A stretch of 64,000 nucleotides of DNA from Amblyornis subalaris. Lineage: Eukaryota; Chordata; Aves; Passeriformes; Ptilonorhynchidae. Location: positions 385,327 to 449,326 of the forward strand of contig JACAXG010000034.1 of NCBI GenBank assembly GCA_018881555.1, in the 5' to 3' direction. Below are positions 20,926-31,409 of the stretch, piece by piece. The notes beneath the pieces are model-generated. The model saw only the letters and a program-made list of their open reading frames with translations, did no database searches and was not told the DNA's origin. Numbering within the stretch: position 1 is the first letter of the stretch; each line of letters begins with the position of its first letter. The position numbers and the translations under genes are program-made.

Positions 20926-23900
20926 TCATTCATCCATCCACCCGTCTTTCCATCCCTCCCATCCTATGGCACTCAGCTGGACACACATCTCCCCGGCACT
21001 CCTCTCCCCGGCACTCCTCTCCTCGGTCCCAGCTCTAACCCTCTCCCTCGCACAGCAGCCACCAGTCCCACCACGAATAAACCCGGGGGCACGGCTGACT
21101 CCCGCCCCAAGGCTGGTGCTGCAGCGGGAGGCCCTGGCAGTGGGGCGAGGTGCAGGGCTGCCTGCCCCAGCCCAGCCAGCCCACAGCAGCGCCGGCGGCG
21201 CCGGGGCCGGTTCCACTCGCCGGTTCGGCCTGGCGCAGATGTTATCAAACCACACCGTGCGAAACCCTGCCCGGCAGCCAGCCATGGGGGCAGGAGTTTG
21301 TGTGTCCTTCTGGGGAAAGCCACCGGCTCCCGGGGCCGAGGTTGGCCCCGTGCCCCGTAACACACTCAGCCCAGTGCATGTTCCCCCTCCCCAGTCTCCA
21401 TTATCCCCATATAGCAAACAGTGCACGTGAGGAATGACGGTGACAAAGAGGGATCCTGGATGCGGCAGTGGGAGGTATGCTGTGAGGTTGCTGCCAAAAT
21501 CTAGCCAGAGTCTGGGGATCTTTGCCAGACGGAGGACATTGCACGCCCAGCCAGGGAACCCCTGAACGGGTTTCGGCAGCAGCCGTTGAGGCTGGTCCGG
21601 GTCAAGATGGGAGAGGTTAAATTAATAAACAACTCGACCTGTACTTGCTCACTGAACTGATTTATGAAGCATTTCTCCTTTATGGGTGTTGCATTAAGGC
21701 CAGACAGTTTTGACTATAACTCTGTAATGTATATCAGTTATAACTGGAGAATAACCTGTCTGATCCCTGGAAAACAGAGGCAGGCAAAGCTTAACTTCAG
21801 GAGCTGGCCTCCAGCAGCAAGGCAGCATGCACAACCCTGCAGGTAGGAGTGGTCTTTTCTCTTGCTCTGCACTGTGTGATGCCTCCCCATGGTAAACACC
21901 CTTAGGAACATGCAGTTTCTCCTTTCTTCTCTTTTTCAAAGCCAGCAACTGTATGGCATAAATTTCCCAAGTACGTCTGAACCTTTGCCATGCTCATCCC
22001 AGGCTCTGCCACCACCACCAGCCTGGTCTGGCCCCTCCTTTGCTTCCTAAAGGCAAATGAGAGAGATGAAAGGGCACTCAGTGGTCGCCTTTTTATTTAG
22101 GCGAGGTGCTTCAGTGGAAGGTTGGTGAGCTGCAGACAGCATGCAGAGATTTAGTAAACTCATTTCTAATCAAGTCATCTTTAATAAAACCATCTCAAGT
22201 CTTTATGTGGGCACTGAAGCAGTAATGTAAGTGCTCATTATTGTCTTTCTTTTGTACTTCAGTTAAAAGTTACCTTCCCTCTACAATGCATAATCACCAG
22301 CCAGAGCAGGCAGCCAGCCTGGCCGTTCCCCACGCCTCGGGTCTGGCAGCACTTCCAACCCCACAGCTGAGGCACGCGCAGTGCCATTCCCAGGCTGCCT
22401 GACCATGGGCAAAACGCTCTAATAATCCCATTGGCACAGCCCTGGCAGCACAGCCTCTGCACCACCAGGGTCCTTGGCTGGGGACTCTGCCAGTGCAGAG
22501 TGCAGAGCTCAATGGACCTCCATGGGACACGAGCAGCTGCAACCAGTGGCATGAACTGGAAACAGACACTCAGGGACAGGCAGAAGTGCTGGTGCAGTGG
22601 GAAAAGGAGGTTCAGGCTTGTTCCACTACCTGCAACCCTCTGAGCATCCTGGGGGTAGTGAGGTTTGAGGATAACCTGAAGAACAAAGATCTGTACATAC
22701 ATCTGTACAATCTGTACATTTAGATTGGGATGTTTTTCCCACACATTGCCCTTTCCCCCCCACCATTCCCCACTTCTAGACTGAAGTGCATCAGGGACAA
22801 TAACTGCAGGTATTTTCTACCATCTTTGTGGGAGCCGCATAAGAAATGCCCGAATTGGTCTCATTCTTGCAACAGATATATTTCTGGGCACTTCATAAAC
22901 ACTAAGGAATTATTTCTATATGATGCCAGCAGCACTGCGAGGATTGCTTTCAGCAGAGCAGTGCTGAAGGAGATACAGATTGGGTGATCCAAGTGACAGA
23001 GTCATCGGAGTCTCAGCTAGAGTAGTAATTGCCTATTTCTAATTGCCATGTTTCTTATCCCTCTCCCATTTCTCTGTTGTGCCTACCTGAGCAAGACAGG
23101 CTGCTGCTGGTCTTATCTGAACACGACAACCTGCTCCTCCTAGAAGACATTTATGCATGGATTAATCATCCACAGTGAAAAGGGCCACTAAGGTACAGAT
23201 GGTGTCACAAGAGCTGCACAGAGGCAGCTTGGAGTGTGCATGCCGAGAGTGCAGCCACCCAAATAGAGCAGAGGAGAGGAGCAGGCGGCTATGAAGTCCA
23301 ATAAACCTGTTGATTTGCAGCCCGTTCCCATATGATGCAGCAGCTACCATGGCATGCAAAATGAATGCAGTTTTTGCTGCTAGGCTTTGTTTGTACAACT
23401 CAGCTCTTTGACAGAGGTGCTCAGGCTGGAGACAGATGTTGTCCTGGGAGAGTAAGCACTCCTGTGCATCACCAAACCTGTCACTGCTGCTTTGAAACGC
23501 ACTAACCATGTGCCCANTACTGCTGGCTCTTTGGAGGGTGGCCACAGTTTTGGAATTCTCACAAAACCATTGCACAGACAAAGTAAAACCTACTGTCCTT
23601 CCAGCACACTGTAATCATTGACTTGGGCTTCCCTCCCAATTTCTTCTGCCTTGGAGCCAAACCACTGCTCCAGTTTTTGATGCAAATCCTGAGAATTATT
23701 TAGCAGCAACAGCTCTTTTTCAAAAGCCAATGATAACAGGGCGTTTTCGCCTAAAGGAAACATCGTTATTTCTGGACAACTTTTCCTCCATTTTCCTTTA
23801 AGGCAGCACTGGGAGATCTCAGGACTGTGTCTCTAAAATATTCATGTGATGGCTATTCATTATTCATGTAGGTTCACAATGATCAATTCAGCGGTACTGC

Positions 23901-26900
23901 CAGCCTCAGCCTGACAAGCAGACCCATTAAGAAACCCTCCCCAAAGCACCAAGCACAAGAACACCAAGACAATTTTTCTCTGTGCACAACTGCAGCTGCT
24001 TGAACCCCCTTCTTTCCAGCTGTACTCAAAAGTGAACTGGCACTGTAGGAAAAGTGGGAGCTTGTTCTGCAAGCTTCCCCATCTTTTGGTGAAGGTCTCG
24101 CTCCCCTTTAGAAAGAGCAGCATGCTGGGGAAGCTCTGAAGCAGGGCTGCCTGGCCAAGGCTGAGCCCTGAGAAGGCACCGACCCTGCTGGGGCCTTCGG
24201 GCGAGATTTTTAGACTCTGCTTCTTCCACCAGTCCTATGAAGATAAAATCGCCTCCTTGCCTGGCAGGGTGGGGGCAAGTTAATTAGAGAAAGCTGCCTG
24301 CCTCTTTGAAGGCACAAAGCACTGGATGGGAAACCGATGGGATTTCTCCAGCTCCCAGTGTGCCAGCTCTGTCTGGGAAGACTCGTCCCTGCTGCCCACT
24401 GCTGCTCCTCCACACGGCCCCACGGTGGCAGCCCCCAGGATGGGGCGTTGAGCAGAGGATGCTGCCACAGCACCACCTCTGTGCCCCTTGGCTGGCAGCA
24501 TGGCGTGAGGCCCATCACAAGCCCACCCAGCAAGTCCCCCCCGAGGGTGCCGTGACACCCAAGGAAGGGCTCTCCTCCACCGGACACCGGCTGCCGTTCT
24601 AATTATAGCAGCGGGTGCAGGAAGCGCCGGGGCCGCCTGTGCAGGAAGCAGGGTGTGCCGCCCGGGGTGAGCGAAAAACAACCGCGGCAGAGCTGTGCCG
24701 ACACCACCACCGCCCCGCAGAGCAGCAGAGCCGCGGCCTCAGGGGTACCCCTGCGCTTCGACACCTCGAGCNGCACTGGCATCACCCTCGGTGCCCCCAG
24801 GGGATCCAGGGCCGACGATGCGTGCACCTCCCACAGTCTTCACACTGCCCCGGCATCGCCTGTGCCCGCAGGTCCCACCCCTGGAGCCCTGCTAGGGCAC
24901 ACCGGCTGCAGGATGGGGATGTTGCTCCCCTTCAGAGAGACAGGAGGGCAGCAGGTATGGCATGAGGCATCCACTAAAGGCTGTTAAGGACCCTTCTCCC
25001 TGAGCAGGTGATGCTGTCCCCTGCCCCGCCAACTTGTCTGAGGCTGTCCCTGCTCCTGGTGACAGGCAACGATCTGCACTTGCTGCTGGCCAGACCTGAA
25101 TGATGGCTGGAGGGGCTGGGGGCCATGACACCAGCCTGCCCCCACTGATGGCCTGTGAGGCTCGGAGCTGCTCAGTCTTTCTGCTTCATGGAAAAACCTG
25201 ACAGTTCAGCATTTCCTATGTCCCCGTTTGGAACAAAGAGTCAAAACTTCGACATGTAGCATGGTTACAGAGCCTCCGAAATACTTTGTTTTGGAACATA
25301 CTGAAATGCCAGTTTGCAGTGTTTCACTTTGACTGTGTCACTTCAACTGCTGTGANACAAGTTCTGTTGCTACCCGAAGGGAGAAAGCCTGACATGTTTT
25401 CATACACTGACAAAATCANTACATTCCCATGAATTATTTTGGTCTTGTCCTATCAACTTTCCCCAGCACCTTTTCCCACTACTCTCCTCAACCAGAGATC
25501 TGCATCAGCTCCAGTTCCAGCTGCTGGGCACAAAAGTCATCCCTGAAGTGGGGCTGCTCCTTGCAGGGTTTCACCCTTTCCCATCAGGCAGACCTTGGCA
25601 TCTCCCCACGCTGCACAGGGCAGCCAGCACGGTCAGCCTGGCAGTTCCCCTCCAAGAGAGGCATTGGGCAGCTGCCTGTCTGCACCTCAGACAGACGCTG
25701 TGCGCCCCCGAGCCGACAGGCTCGTGGTGGGGTGAGACCATGGGCTCCAGCACAGACTGGAATGGCCAGGGTGGGAGAGGGATGGAGTGGGGCAGGCAGT
25801 GGGGTCTGCCAAAGGCCAAGCACAGCACTCACCGTGCTGCCGGTGCAGGGCTGCAGGGCAGAGATGGTATCTTACAGACTTTCCCACGCTCACTCAGGCT
25901 TTCCATGCATGTGCACACAGGCAGGTGATGCTCGATAGCTGCTGGGATATTGCATGAATAGTGAGCAGGCTGCTGCATTCCCCCCGGGCTACAGCGCTGT
26001 TCAGATAAGCTTCCAGCATGCATGTCCTACACATCACGGGTGCTACCAGCCTCGTAGGCGAGAAGGCAGCCTCGTGCCCACTGGGAACCAGGCAGCACAC
26101 GCCAGCCCTGCAGGGCAGGCTCCCCCTCACTGTGCCTCAGCTTCTCCTCCCGGCAGTGAAATACAGACATCCAACACCACAGGAGCAGCCTCAAGCATGG
26201 AGCAAATGCCCTAAACTTAACTGGACTGCCAGACTTCACCCACAGGCTGTAGCACAGCTCCTCAGCCCAGCACAGGACTTGGAGGAGTCAGCATTTTATT
26301 TGGGAATTGCCACCACAGACCACTACGATTTGTAATGTTGCTAAAACATGTGGCAATCATCCATGCCCAGAACTGAAGCAGTTGCCACACAGCAACACGG
26401 AGATGGTCCTGAACTGAGTGGGCCCATTAATGAAGCAAAGAAAGCTAAAATGGTCTGGCACACCGACTGGTGAGCAAGCTTGGTGAGGAACTGAGCCAAG
26501 ACAGATTCCATTCTCGAGCAGCGATGTGACAAGACACCTTCCCTGCAGGTGCACTTCCAAGTGGTACAGAGGCAGGTATGCTGGAGGTGCTGCTGCTGCT
26601 CCCTAGCCACCATCTGGAGCCCCCAGTGGGTCTCTGAGGTGCTGATAAGGAAACCTCCACTCTGAGAATGCAATGCAGAAAAGGCAGTGCTGCTGCATTG
26701 GGACTGGGCAGGCAGTGGGAAGGGCAAAGGGATCAGAGTTCCTCCTTACCTTATACACCACTGGGGTTTGCAGACAGGTATGCCCAAGGGCTGTTGGAGA
26801 GCCATGGGGCTCAGCAGCCTGAACAAGCCATGCTGTGAAAACTTAACACAGATCCTGAACACAGATCACTTCAATCGGGATGGCAGAGCCCAGTATGACT

Positions 26901-28175
26901 CTGCAAACAGCTCTGTGGGCATCATTATCAGAAGTGTCTGTGTACCAGCACCAGCCGCCCCGGCTCTAACCTCCCTCCAGAGGCAGGACTGCAGGAAGGT
27001 GGGCGGGCCTCCTTGCTTGCTCCGTCCCACACAGAGCAAACATCTGCCTGCTGAGCCACCAGCCCAAGGCCCTGAACAGGCTCCTCTGCCCACAGCTGGA
27101 AGCAGGCAGGGCTTTGGCAAAGCAACTCCCTCTCTCATGGAGACACTGCCATGCCCATGCGTCTCAGTGGATGCTCTCGGCCTTGCAGCTCCTGGCACTG
27201 CTCAGGCAGGTGACATCTGCTGAGCACGGGGCAGGCGTGGGTCTGAGGAGCTGTGGTTCCTCAGGACACCTTGAGGGGAGGAGGGAGATCTTCGGGGACT
27301 ACGGGAGTGCCACACCATGTGTGGGTGTCAGATGTCACCCTCAGCCACTGGATTTATTTTATGTGCACAGCAGCATCTTCTGTTATCACCTTGCAAGACA
27401 AAGAAGACAAAGGAAAAGCAAATTGAATACTACTCGAGATGAATCAGCTGTACAAACCAAAGTCTTTCTCTCCCTGCCATGCAGTGGGATGGCACCAACA
27501 CCACCACGGAGGCTCCCAGTGGGTGCTTGGCACCCAGCCTGCATCAGGGCCGAGAGCAGAGACCCCCAGCTGAAGCAGGCTGATGCTGGGCACTGTGGCC
27601 AGGGCAAACCTCAGCCCCTTGCCTGCTCTCCTGTGAGGTCCCAGTAGGATTTTGTCCAAGAGGCAGAGGGCTCGGTCCAGCACAGTGCTGAGCCCAAACG
27701 TGCATCCCAGTGNGTGCTGGGCTTCATGCTGAGGGGCCTGACCAGTTTGCCCCAGTCGGTTTGCCCTGGCCGTGCAACAGCTCGTGTGTGCTGATTGGTG
27801 CGCGCCCAGCCCATGCAGCTCTCCAGCTGCAGTTTTCTCATTGGAAAATGGGAGCATTAACACATTGACTTCTCAGGGCAAGCAACAGCCTTCCTAACAC
27901 TGCCAAAGTACTGTGCTAGAGCCGCTGAAGAAGGAAATGCAGCGTGTTACTGACCCACACCACCACTGGCCTCTGGAAATCGTGGATGCAGCCAGGCATC
28001 ATCCCCTGGTTCCAGCTGTGGCTGAGCAGTCTCAAGGGATGGTGCTGACCACACTGCCCTCCAGTGAGGGGGATTTTGGAAATACAAGCAAATAAGCAAG
28101 TGCTTTTTAATAGTTTGATGCTGGTCGCTGTGGTTACTTGCAATTCCCAAGTAATCTGCTAGATGGCATAAGGTA

Positions 28176-28218
<43 letters not shown>

Positions 28219-28780
28219 CAACAACAACAAGAAGGATAATTATATACTGGTTTAACTCAACCAAACTCTAGAAATGATTTGTCAAATAATTTAAGCAAGT
28301 GTTTACATATTTTACTGCACAAGTATGTACTGCTCCCCTTCTGTCGAGCGTTTATCTAAACCCTGATGCAGTGCCATTATCTGCAACGCTGGAATTTCTA
28401 TTCTTTCTGGTGAGGATATGATACATGACACAAGAAGCTATAGTAACAACACAGAGACCAACTTTCTCATTATGTCTGTGAGTGTACTCGAGCAACCCCA
28501 ACAAGAAATTACAAGACAGCTTCTTGTTATTCGGCTGCTGCATATAAATAAAGAGCAAAGCATTACTCATACATAATAACTAGTATTTGCTGCAGGCCCT
28601 TCAGCTCTCAGAGCTGGACTAACCAAACCAAAGGGAAGATTATGTTGCAAGAGCGGGACTTGTCTATGGCACACCCTGGCCGGGCAGGCAGCCGAGGTTT
28701 GGGCTCTCCCGGCTGTGGTATCTCCCAGAGCACAGGGTCCCGCAGTGGCCTCGGGATTTTTATCAGTTAAGAGGGTTTTG
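20926..28780. other. Intergenic DNA between divergent LSG1 and FAM43A
   Basis: No gene recognised. Near 20990-21020 a 15-bp unit (CTCCCCGGCACTCCT) is duplicated in tandem. GC-rich patches lie at about 21040-21360 and 24600-24760. A/T-rich, possibly regulatory islands lie at 22085-22260 and 23595-23880. Stop-poor frames in the GC patches show no family resemblance and no splice-supported structure. Confidence 0.6.
28177..28230. repeat. Compound microsatellite (TAA)13(CAA)5
   Basis: Thirteen TAA units at 28177-28215 run directly into five CAA units at 28216-28230. It lies about 1.1 kb upstream of the proposed FAM43A start site. Confidence 0.97.
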
Positions 28781-29233
28781 GGCAGACGGATTCCCCGCGG
28801 TGCCCTCTCCATCCTCCCCGCCCGTGCTGACGGAGGCTGCAGGAGAGCGCTGCGGCACCCACCCTCCGCACGTGGCCGTGGAGAGCTAGGTGGGCCAGGA
28901 CGGGGCGCACGGGGGTCCCCGCGCTTCCGCGCCCGCGGCGGCACCGGCCGGTGCCTCCCGCTGGGGGCCGCGCTCCGCGGCGAGCGAGGAGAGGACGGGG
29001 GAGCCGCCCGGCCGGGCTGGCACCGCCCCCCTGCCCGCCCCCTGCCCGCCCCACGGCGCGGCGGGGCCGGGGCTGGGGCCGGGGCCGGGGCGCCGCGGCG
29101 GGCGGCGCAGAGCGGCGGCGGCGGGCGGGCGGCGAGCAGCGCGCCGCCGGCTCGGCGGGCCCGGGCAGCGGGCGCTCCGCCCTCGGTGCGCGGGGCCTCC
29201 CCTCTGCGCGCCCGCGGAGCGCCGGCGCCCGCC

Positions 29234-29241
29234 TATATCTA
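29234..29241 (+). promoter_or_regulatory. FAM43A: Possible TATA box of FAM43A
   Basis: TATATCTA stands out in otherwise pure GC sequence. A start site 25-30 bp on would fall near 29262-29268, giving a 5' UTR of about 100 nt before the FAM43A ATG. No transcript evidence is available. Confidence 0.45.
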
Positions 29242-29269
29242 CGGCCGCGGCGGCCCGGCGCCCGCAAGG

Positions 29270-29275
29270 ATGTGA
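29270..29275 (+). other. Start-stop upstream ORF (ATG TGA)
   Basis: A minimal upstream ORF in the probable FAM43A leader. The ATG has A at -3 and G at -1, and is followed at once by TGA. Whether it is in the mRNA depends on the exact start site, which may lie only a few bases upstream. Confidence 0.4.
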
Positions 29276-29309
29276 GGCGGGCGGGCAGCCCAGCCGCCGC
29301 CGCCGTGGC

Positions 29310-29348
29310 ATGCCCCCCCGCGCCCGGAGCCGTCGGCGCGGCGCCTAG
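29310..29348 (+). other. 12-codon upstream ORF (MPPRARSRRRGA)
   Basis: ATG with G at -3, stop TAG at 29346-29348, ending 18 nt before the main FAM43A ATG. The peptide is Arg/Pro-rich. Its position would let it reduce or gate FAM43A translation, but nothing in the sequence proves use. Confidence 0.45.
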
Positions 29349-29366
29349 CCGCGGCTCCGCGGGGCC

Positions 29367-30455
29367 ATGCTGCCCTGGAAGCGGAGCAAGGTAGAGCTGG
29401 CGGCCGGCGAGGCGCGGCGGCAGAGCAAGCCCAAGGGGTACGCGGTGAGCGTGCACTACTCGGCCCTCACCTCGCTGGCCCGCGCCTGCCCCGAGAGCGC
29501 CCTGCACCGCGTGGGCAGCATGTTCCGCTCCAAGCGGCGGAAATTCCGCGTCACCAGCGAAGACCCCACGTACACCGTGCTCTACCTGGGGAACGCCACC
29601 ACCATCCAGTCCAAGGGCGAGGGCTGCACCGACCTGGCCGTCTGCAAAATTTGGAGCAAGAGCGAGGCGGGCCGGCAGGGCACCAAGATGAAGCTGACCA
29701 TCAGCGCGCAGGGCATCCGCATGGCCCACGCCGAGGACAAGGGTCTGCGCCGGCCCGGCCACCTCTACCTGCTGCACCGGGTCACCTACTGCGTGGCCGA
29801 CCCGCGCCTGCCCCGTGTCTTCGCCTGGATCTACCGCCACGAGCTGAAGCACAAGGCGGTGATGCTGCGCTGCCACGCCGTGCTGGTCTCCAAGCCCGAG
29901 AAGGCGAAGGCCATGGCCCTGCTGCTCTACCAGACTTCGGCCACGGCACTGGCCGAGTTCCGCCGGCTGAAGAAGCGGGACGACGCGCGGCATCAGCAGC
30001 AGCAGCTGGTGGGCGAGCAGAGCATCCCGCTGGTGCCGCTGCGCAAGCTGCTCAACGGGCAGTGCTGCTACAAGCCGCCGGTGGAGCGGAGCCGCAGCGC
30101 GCCCAAACTGGGCTCCATCACGGAGGACCTACTGGGCGAGGAGCAGGAAGAGCGGGCCATGCACTGCGATTGCGAGGACATCCTGGAAGCGCTGGGCGAG
30201 CCCGAGGGCGAGCTGCTGCGCCCCGGCACCGGCCGCGGCGAGAGCCCAGAGCTGGGCCAGCTCCTCCGCGACCTGGGCGAGCTCAGCCTGGGCAACGACC
30301 TGCGCTCGCTGCGCGCCGACCTGCGCGTCCGCCGGCTGCTTTCCGGGGAAAGCACGGGCAGCGAGTCCTCCCTGGAGAGCGGCGGCACGGACGGGGCCGC
30401 CCCGGCCGGCAGCGACGCCGAGCAGCCGCCCCCCGGCGACCCTGAGACCGGCTGA
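29367..30455 (+). CDS. FAM43A: FAM43A, PTB/PID-domain protein, single exon
   Basis: The 362-residue protein starts MLPWKRSKVE and is collinear with vertebrate FAM43A over its conserved parts: KPKGYAVSVHYSALTSLARA (21-40), a PTB/PID domain at about 64-205 (DPTYTVLYLGNATTIQ, LYLLHRVTYCVAD, FAWIYRHELKHKAV, LRCHAVLVSKPEKA), the block YKPPVERSRSAPKLGSITED (235-254), and a C-terminal LGELS plus RRLLSGESTGSESS segment. PTB domains usually bind NPxY-type peptides or phosphoinositides; the role of FAM43A itself is poorly defined. There is no signal peptide, membrane segment or intron. The human protein is longer (about 423), mainly through a Glu-rich stretch after the SITEDLLGE block that is reduced here. 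FAM43B is the alternative; LSG1 next door and the sequence detail favour FAM43A. The TGA stop is at 30453. Confidence 0.94.
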   Translation: MLPWKRSKVELAAGEARRQSKPKGYAVSVHYSALTSLARACPESALHRVGSMFRSKRRKFRVTSEDPTYTVLYLGNATTIQSKGEGCTDLAVCKIWSKSEAGRQGTKMKLTISAQGIRMAHAEDKGLRRPGHLYLLHRVTYCVADPRLPRVFAWIYRHELKHKAVMLRCHAVLVSKPEKAKAMALLLYQTSATALAEFRRLKKRDDARHQQQQLVGEQSIPLVPLRKLLNGQCCYKPPVERSRSAPKLGSITEDLLGEEQEERAMHCDCEDILEALGEPEGELLRPGTGRGESPELGQLLRDLGELSLGNDLRSLRADLRVRRLLSGESTGSESSLESGGTDGAAPAGSDAEQPPPGDPETG

Positions 30456-30470
30456 GCACTCGAGCCCTTT

Positions 30471-30781
30471 CGGGCGTGCGCGGTGCCGCCGGGGCGCACC
30501 GGGCTCCCTCCGGGAATGCACGGCCCCGCCGGGGCGCACCGAGTTCCTTCCGACCCCTCCGGGAGTTCACGGTCCCTGCCGGGCGTGCACGGCCCCAGCG
30601 GGGCGCACCGGGTTCCCTCCGGGAACGCACGGTCCCTTCCGGGCGCGCGCGGCGCCGCAGGGGAGCACCGGGTTCCCTCTGGGAATGCACGGCCCCGCGG
30701 GGGTGCACCGGGTTCCTTCCGGCCTCTCCGGGAATGTACTGTCCTTTCCGGGCGTGCACGGCCCCACCGGGACGCACCGGA
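30471..30781 (+). repeat. GC-rich degenerate minisatellite in FAM43A 3' UTR
   Basis: A core like GGGGCGCACCGGGTTCCCTC followed by CGGGAATGCACGGCCCC recurs at about 30491, 30531, 30600, 30660, 30709 and 30769, with variable spacing of 40-69 bp. The copies differ by substitutions and small insertions, suggesting an old or slowly homogenised tandem array. Confidence 0.8.
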
Positions 30782-31381
30782 CCCCTCCGGCCCCTCCGAA
30801 GTGGTCGCAGGGCGCCGCCGAGACCCTTCGGGGAATTCGCTGTCCCGCCGGTTCCCCGCGGTGCCCCCGCGTCCCGCAGCATCCCGGGTAGCGGCCGCCC
30901 CTCCCGTGCCGGTGGCGGGGGCCGTCGGAGCCGGGCCCCAGCTCGCCGCGGCCCGAGGAGGGGAGGCGGCCGCGGGCTGTTTACCTCCGGCTCAGCCCTT
31001 GAAGATCTGCCAAATTCCTGGAATAGCTTTCCCCGGGGAGGGCGGCGGGAGGGAGGTGTTGCGCCTTGTTTACAGTCAGAAATCTCACATCCGAGAGGCC
31101 CCCCCGCCGTTTTCTCCATTAAAGTCACTCCATCGTGCTGTCGTGTCCGAGAGGTTTGCACTGTTGTGAAGTTGGGGGGGGTTTCTATTATTATTTTTAA
31201 GTTAGACCTTTTTTTTGGGCCCCAGTCCTGTCCCCGGTCTCAATGCTCTAGATCTTTTGCTGTGCAAAAGAAGACTACTTGTGGCTGTTCACCTGTACAT
31301 AGGGAAATGTATGCAAATACATTTTGTTATTTTTAAGAACACCACCATTGCGATCTCCTCTGTTTGCACATATGTGAAGAA

Positions 31382-31387
31382 AATAAA
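31382..31387 (+). terminator. FAM43A: FAM43A poly(A) signal AATAAA
   Basis: AATAAA in an A/T-rich stretch 0.93 kb after the FAM43A stop codon, followed about 45 bp on by a GT-rich element (CTGTGTGTGC near 31430). Cleavage is expected near 31400-31410. Confidence 0.8.
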
Positions 31388-31409
31388 GATGACGGTAACT
31401 TAAACCGGG

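Larger units (their letters stand above)
28780..30970 (+). promoter_or_regulatory. FAM43A: FAM43A CpG island
   Basis: A very GC-rich block with dense CpG spans the FAM43A promoter, the whole single exon and part of the 3' UTR. Long open frames on both strands (for example 28767-29993 minus and 30476-31336 plus) arise from the lack of A/T-rich stop codons and are not genes. Confidence 0.85.
30456..31405 (+). other. FAM43A: FAM43A 3' UTR
   Basis: Starts after the TGA, runs through a GC-rich minisatellite, then shifts to A/T-rich sequence after about 31090 (including ATGTATGCAAATACATTTTG near 31310) before the poly(A) signal. The length, about 950 nt, is inferred from the signal position. Confidence 0.65.

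Noticed and set aside
28767..29993. 408-codon open frame on the minus strand opposite FAM43A
   Set aside because: It overlaps the conserved FAM43A frame, lies in a CpG island where stop codons are rare, and has only low-complexity Arg/Ala/Gly-rich content.
30283..31336. Long frames on both strands after FAM43A (292 aa minus, 286 aa plus)
   Set aside because: They are created by the GC-rich minisatellite and show the same repeated peptide several times in different frames.
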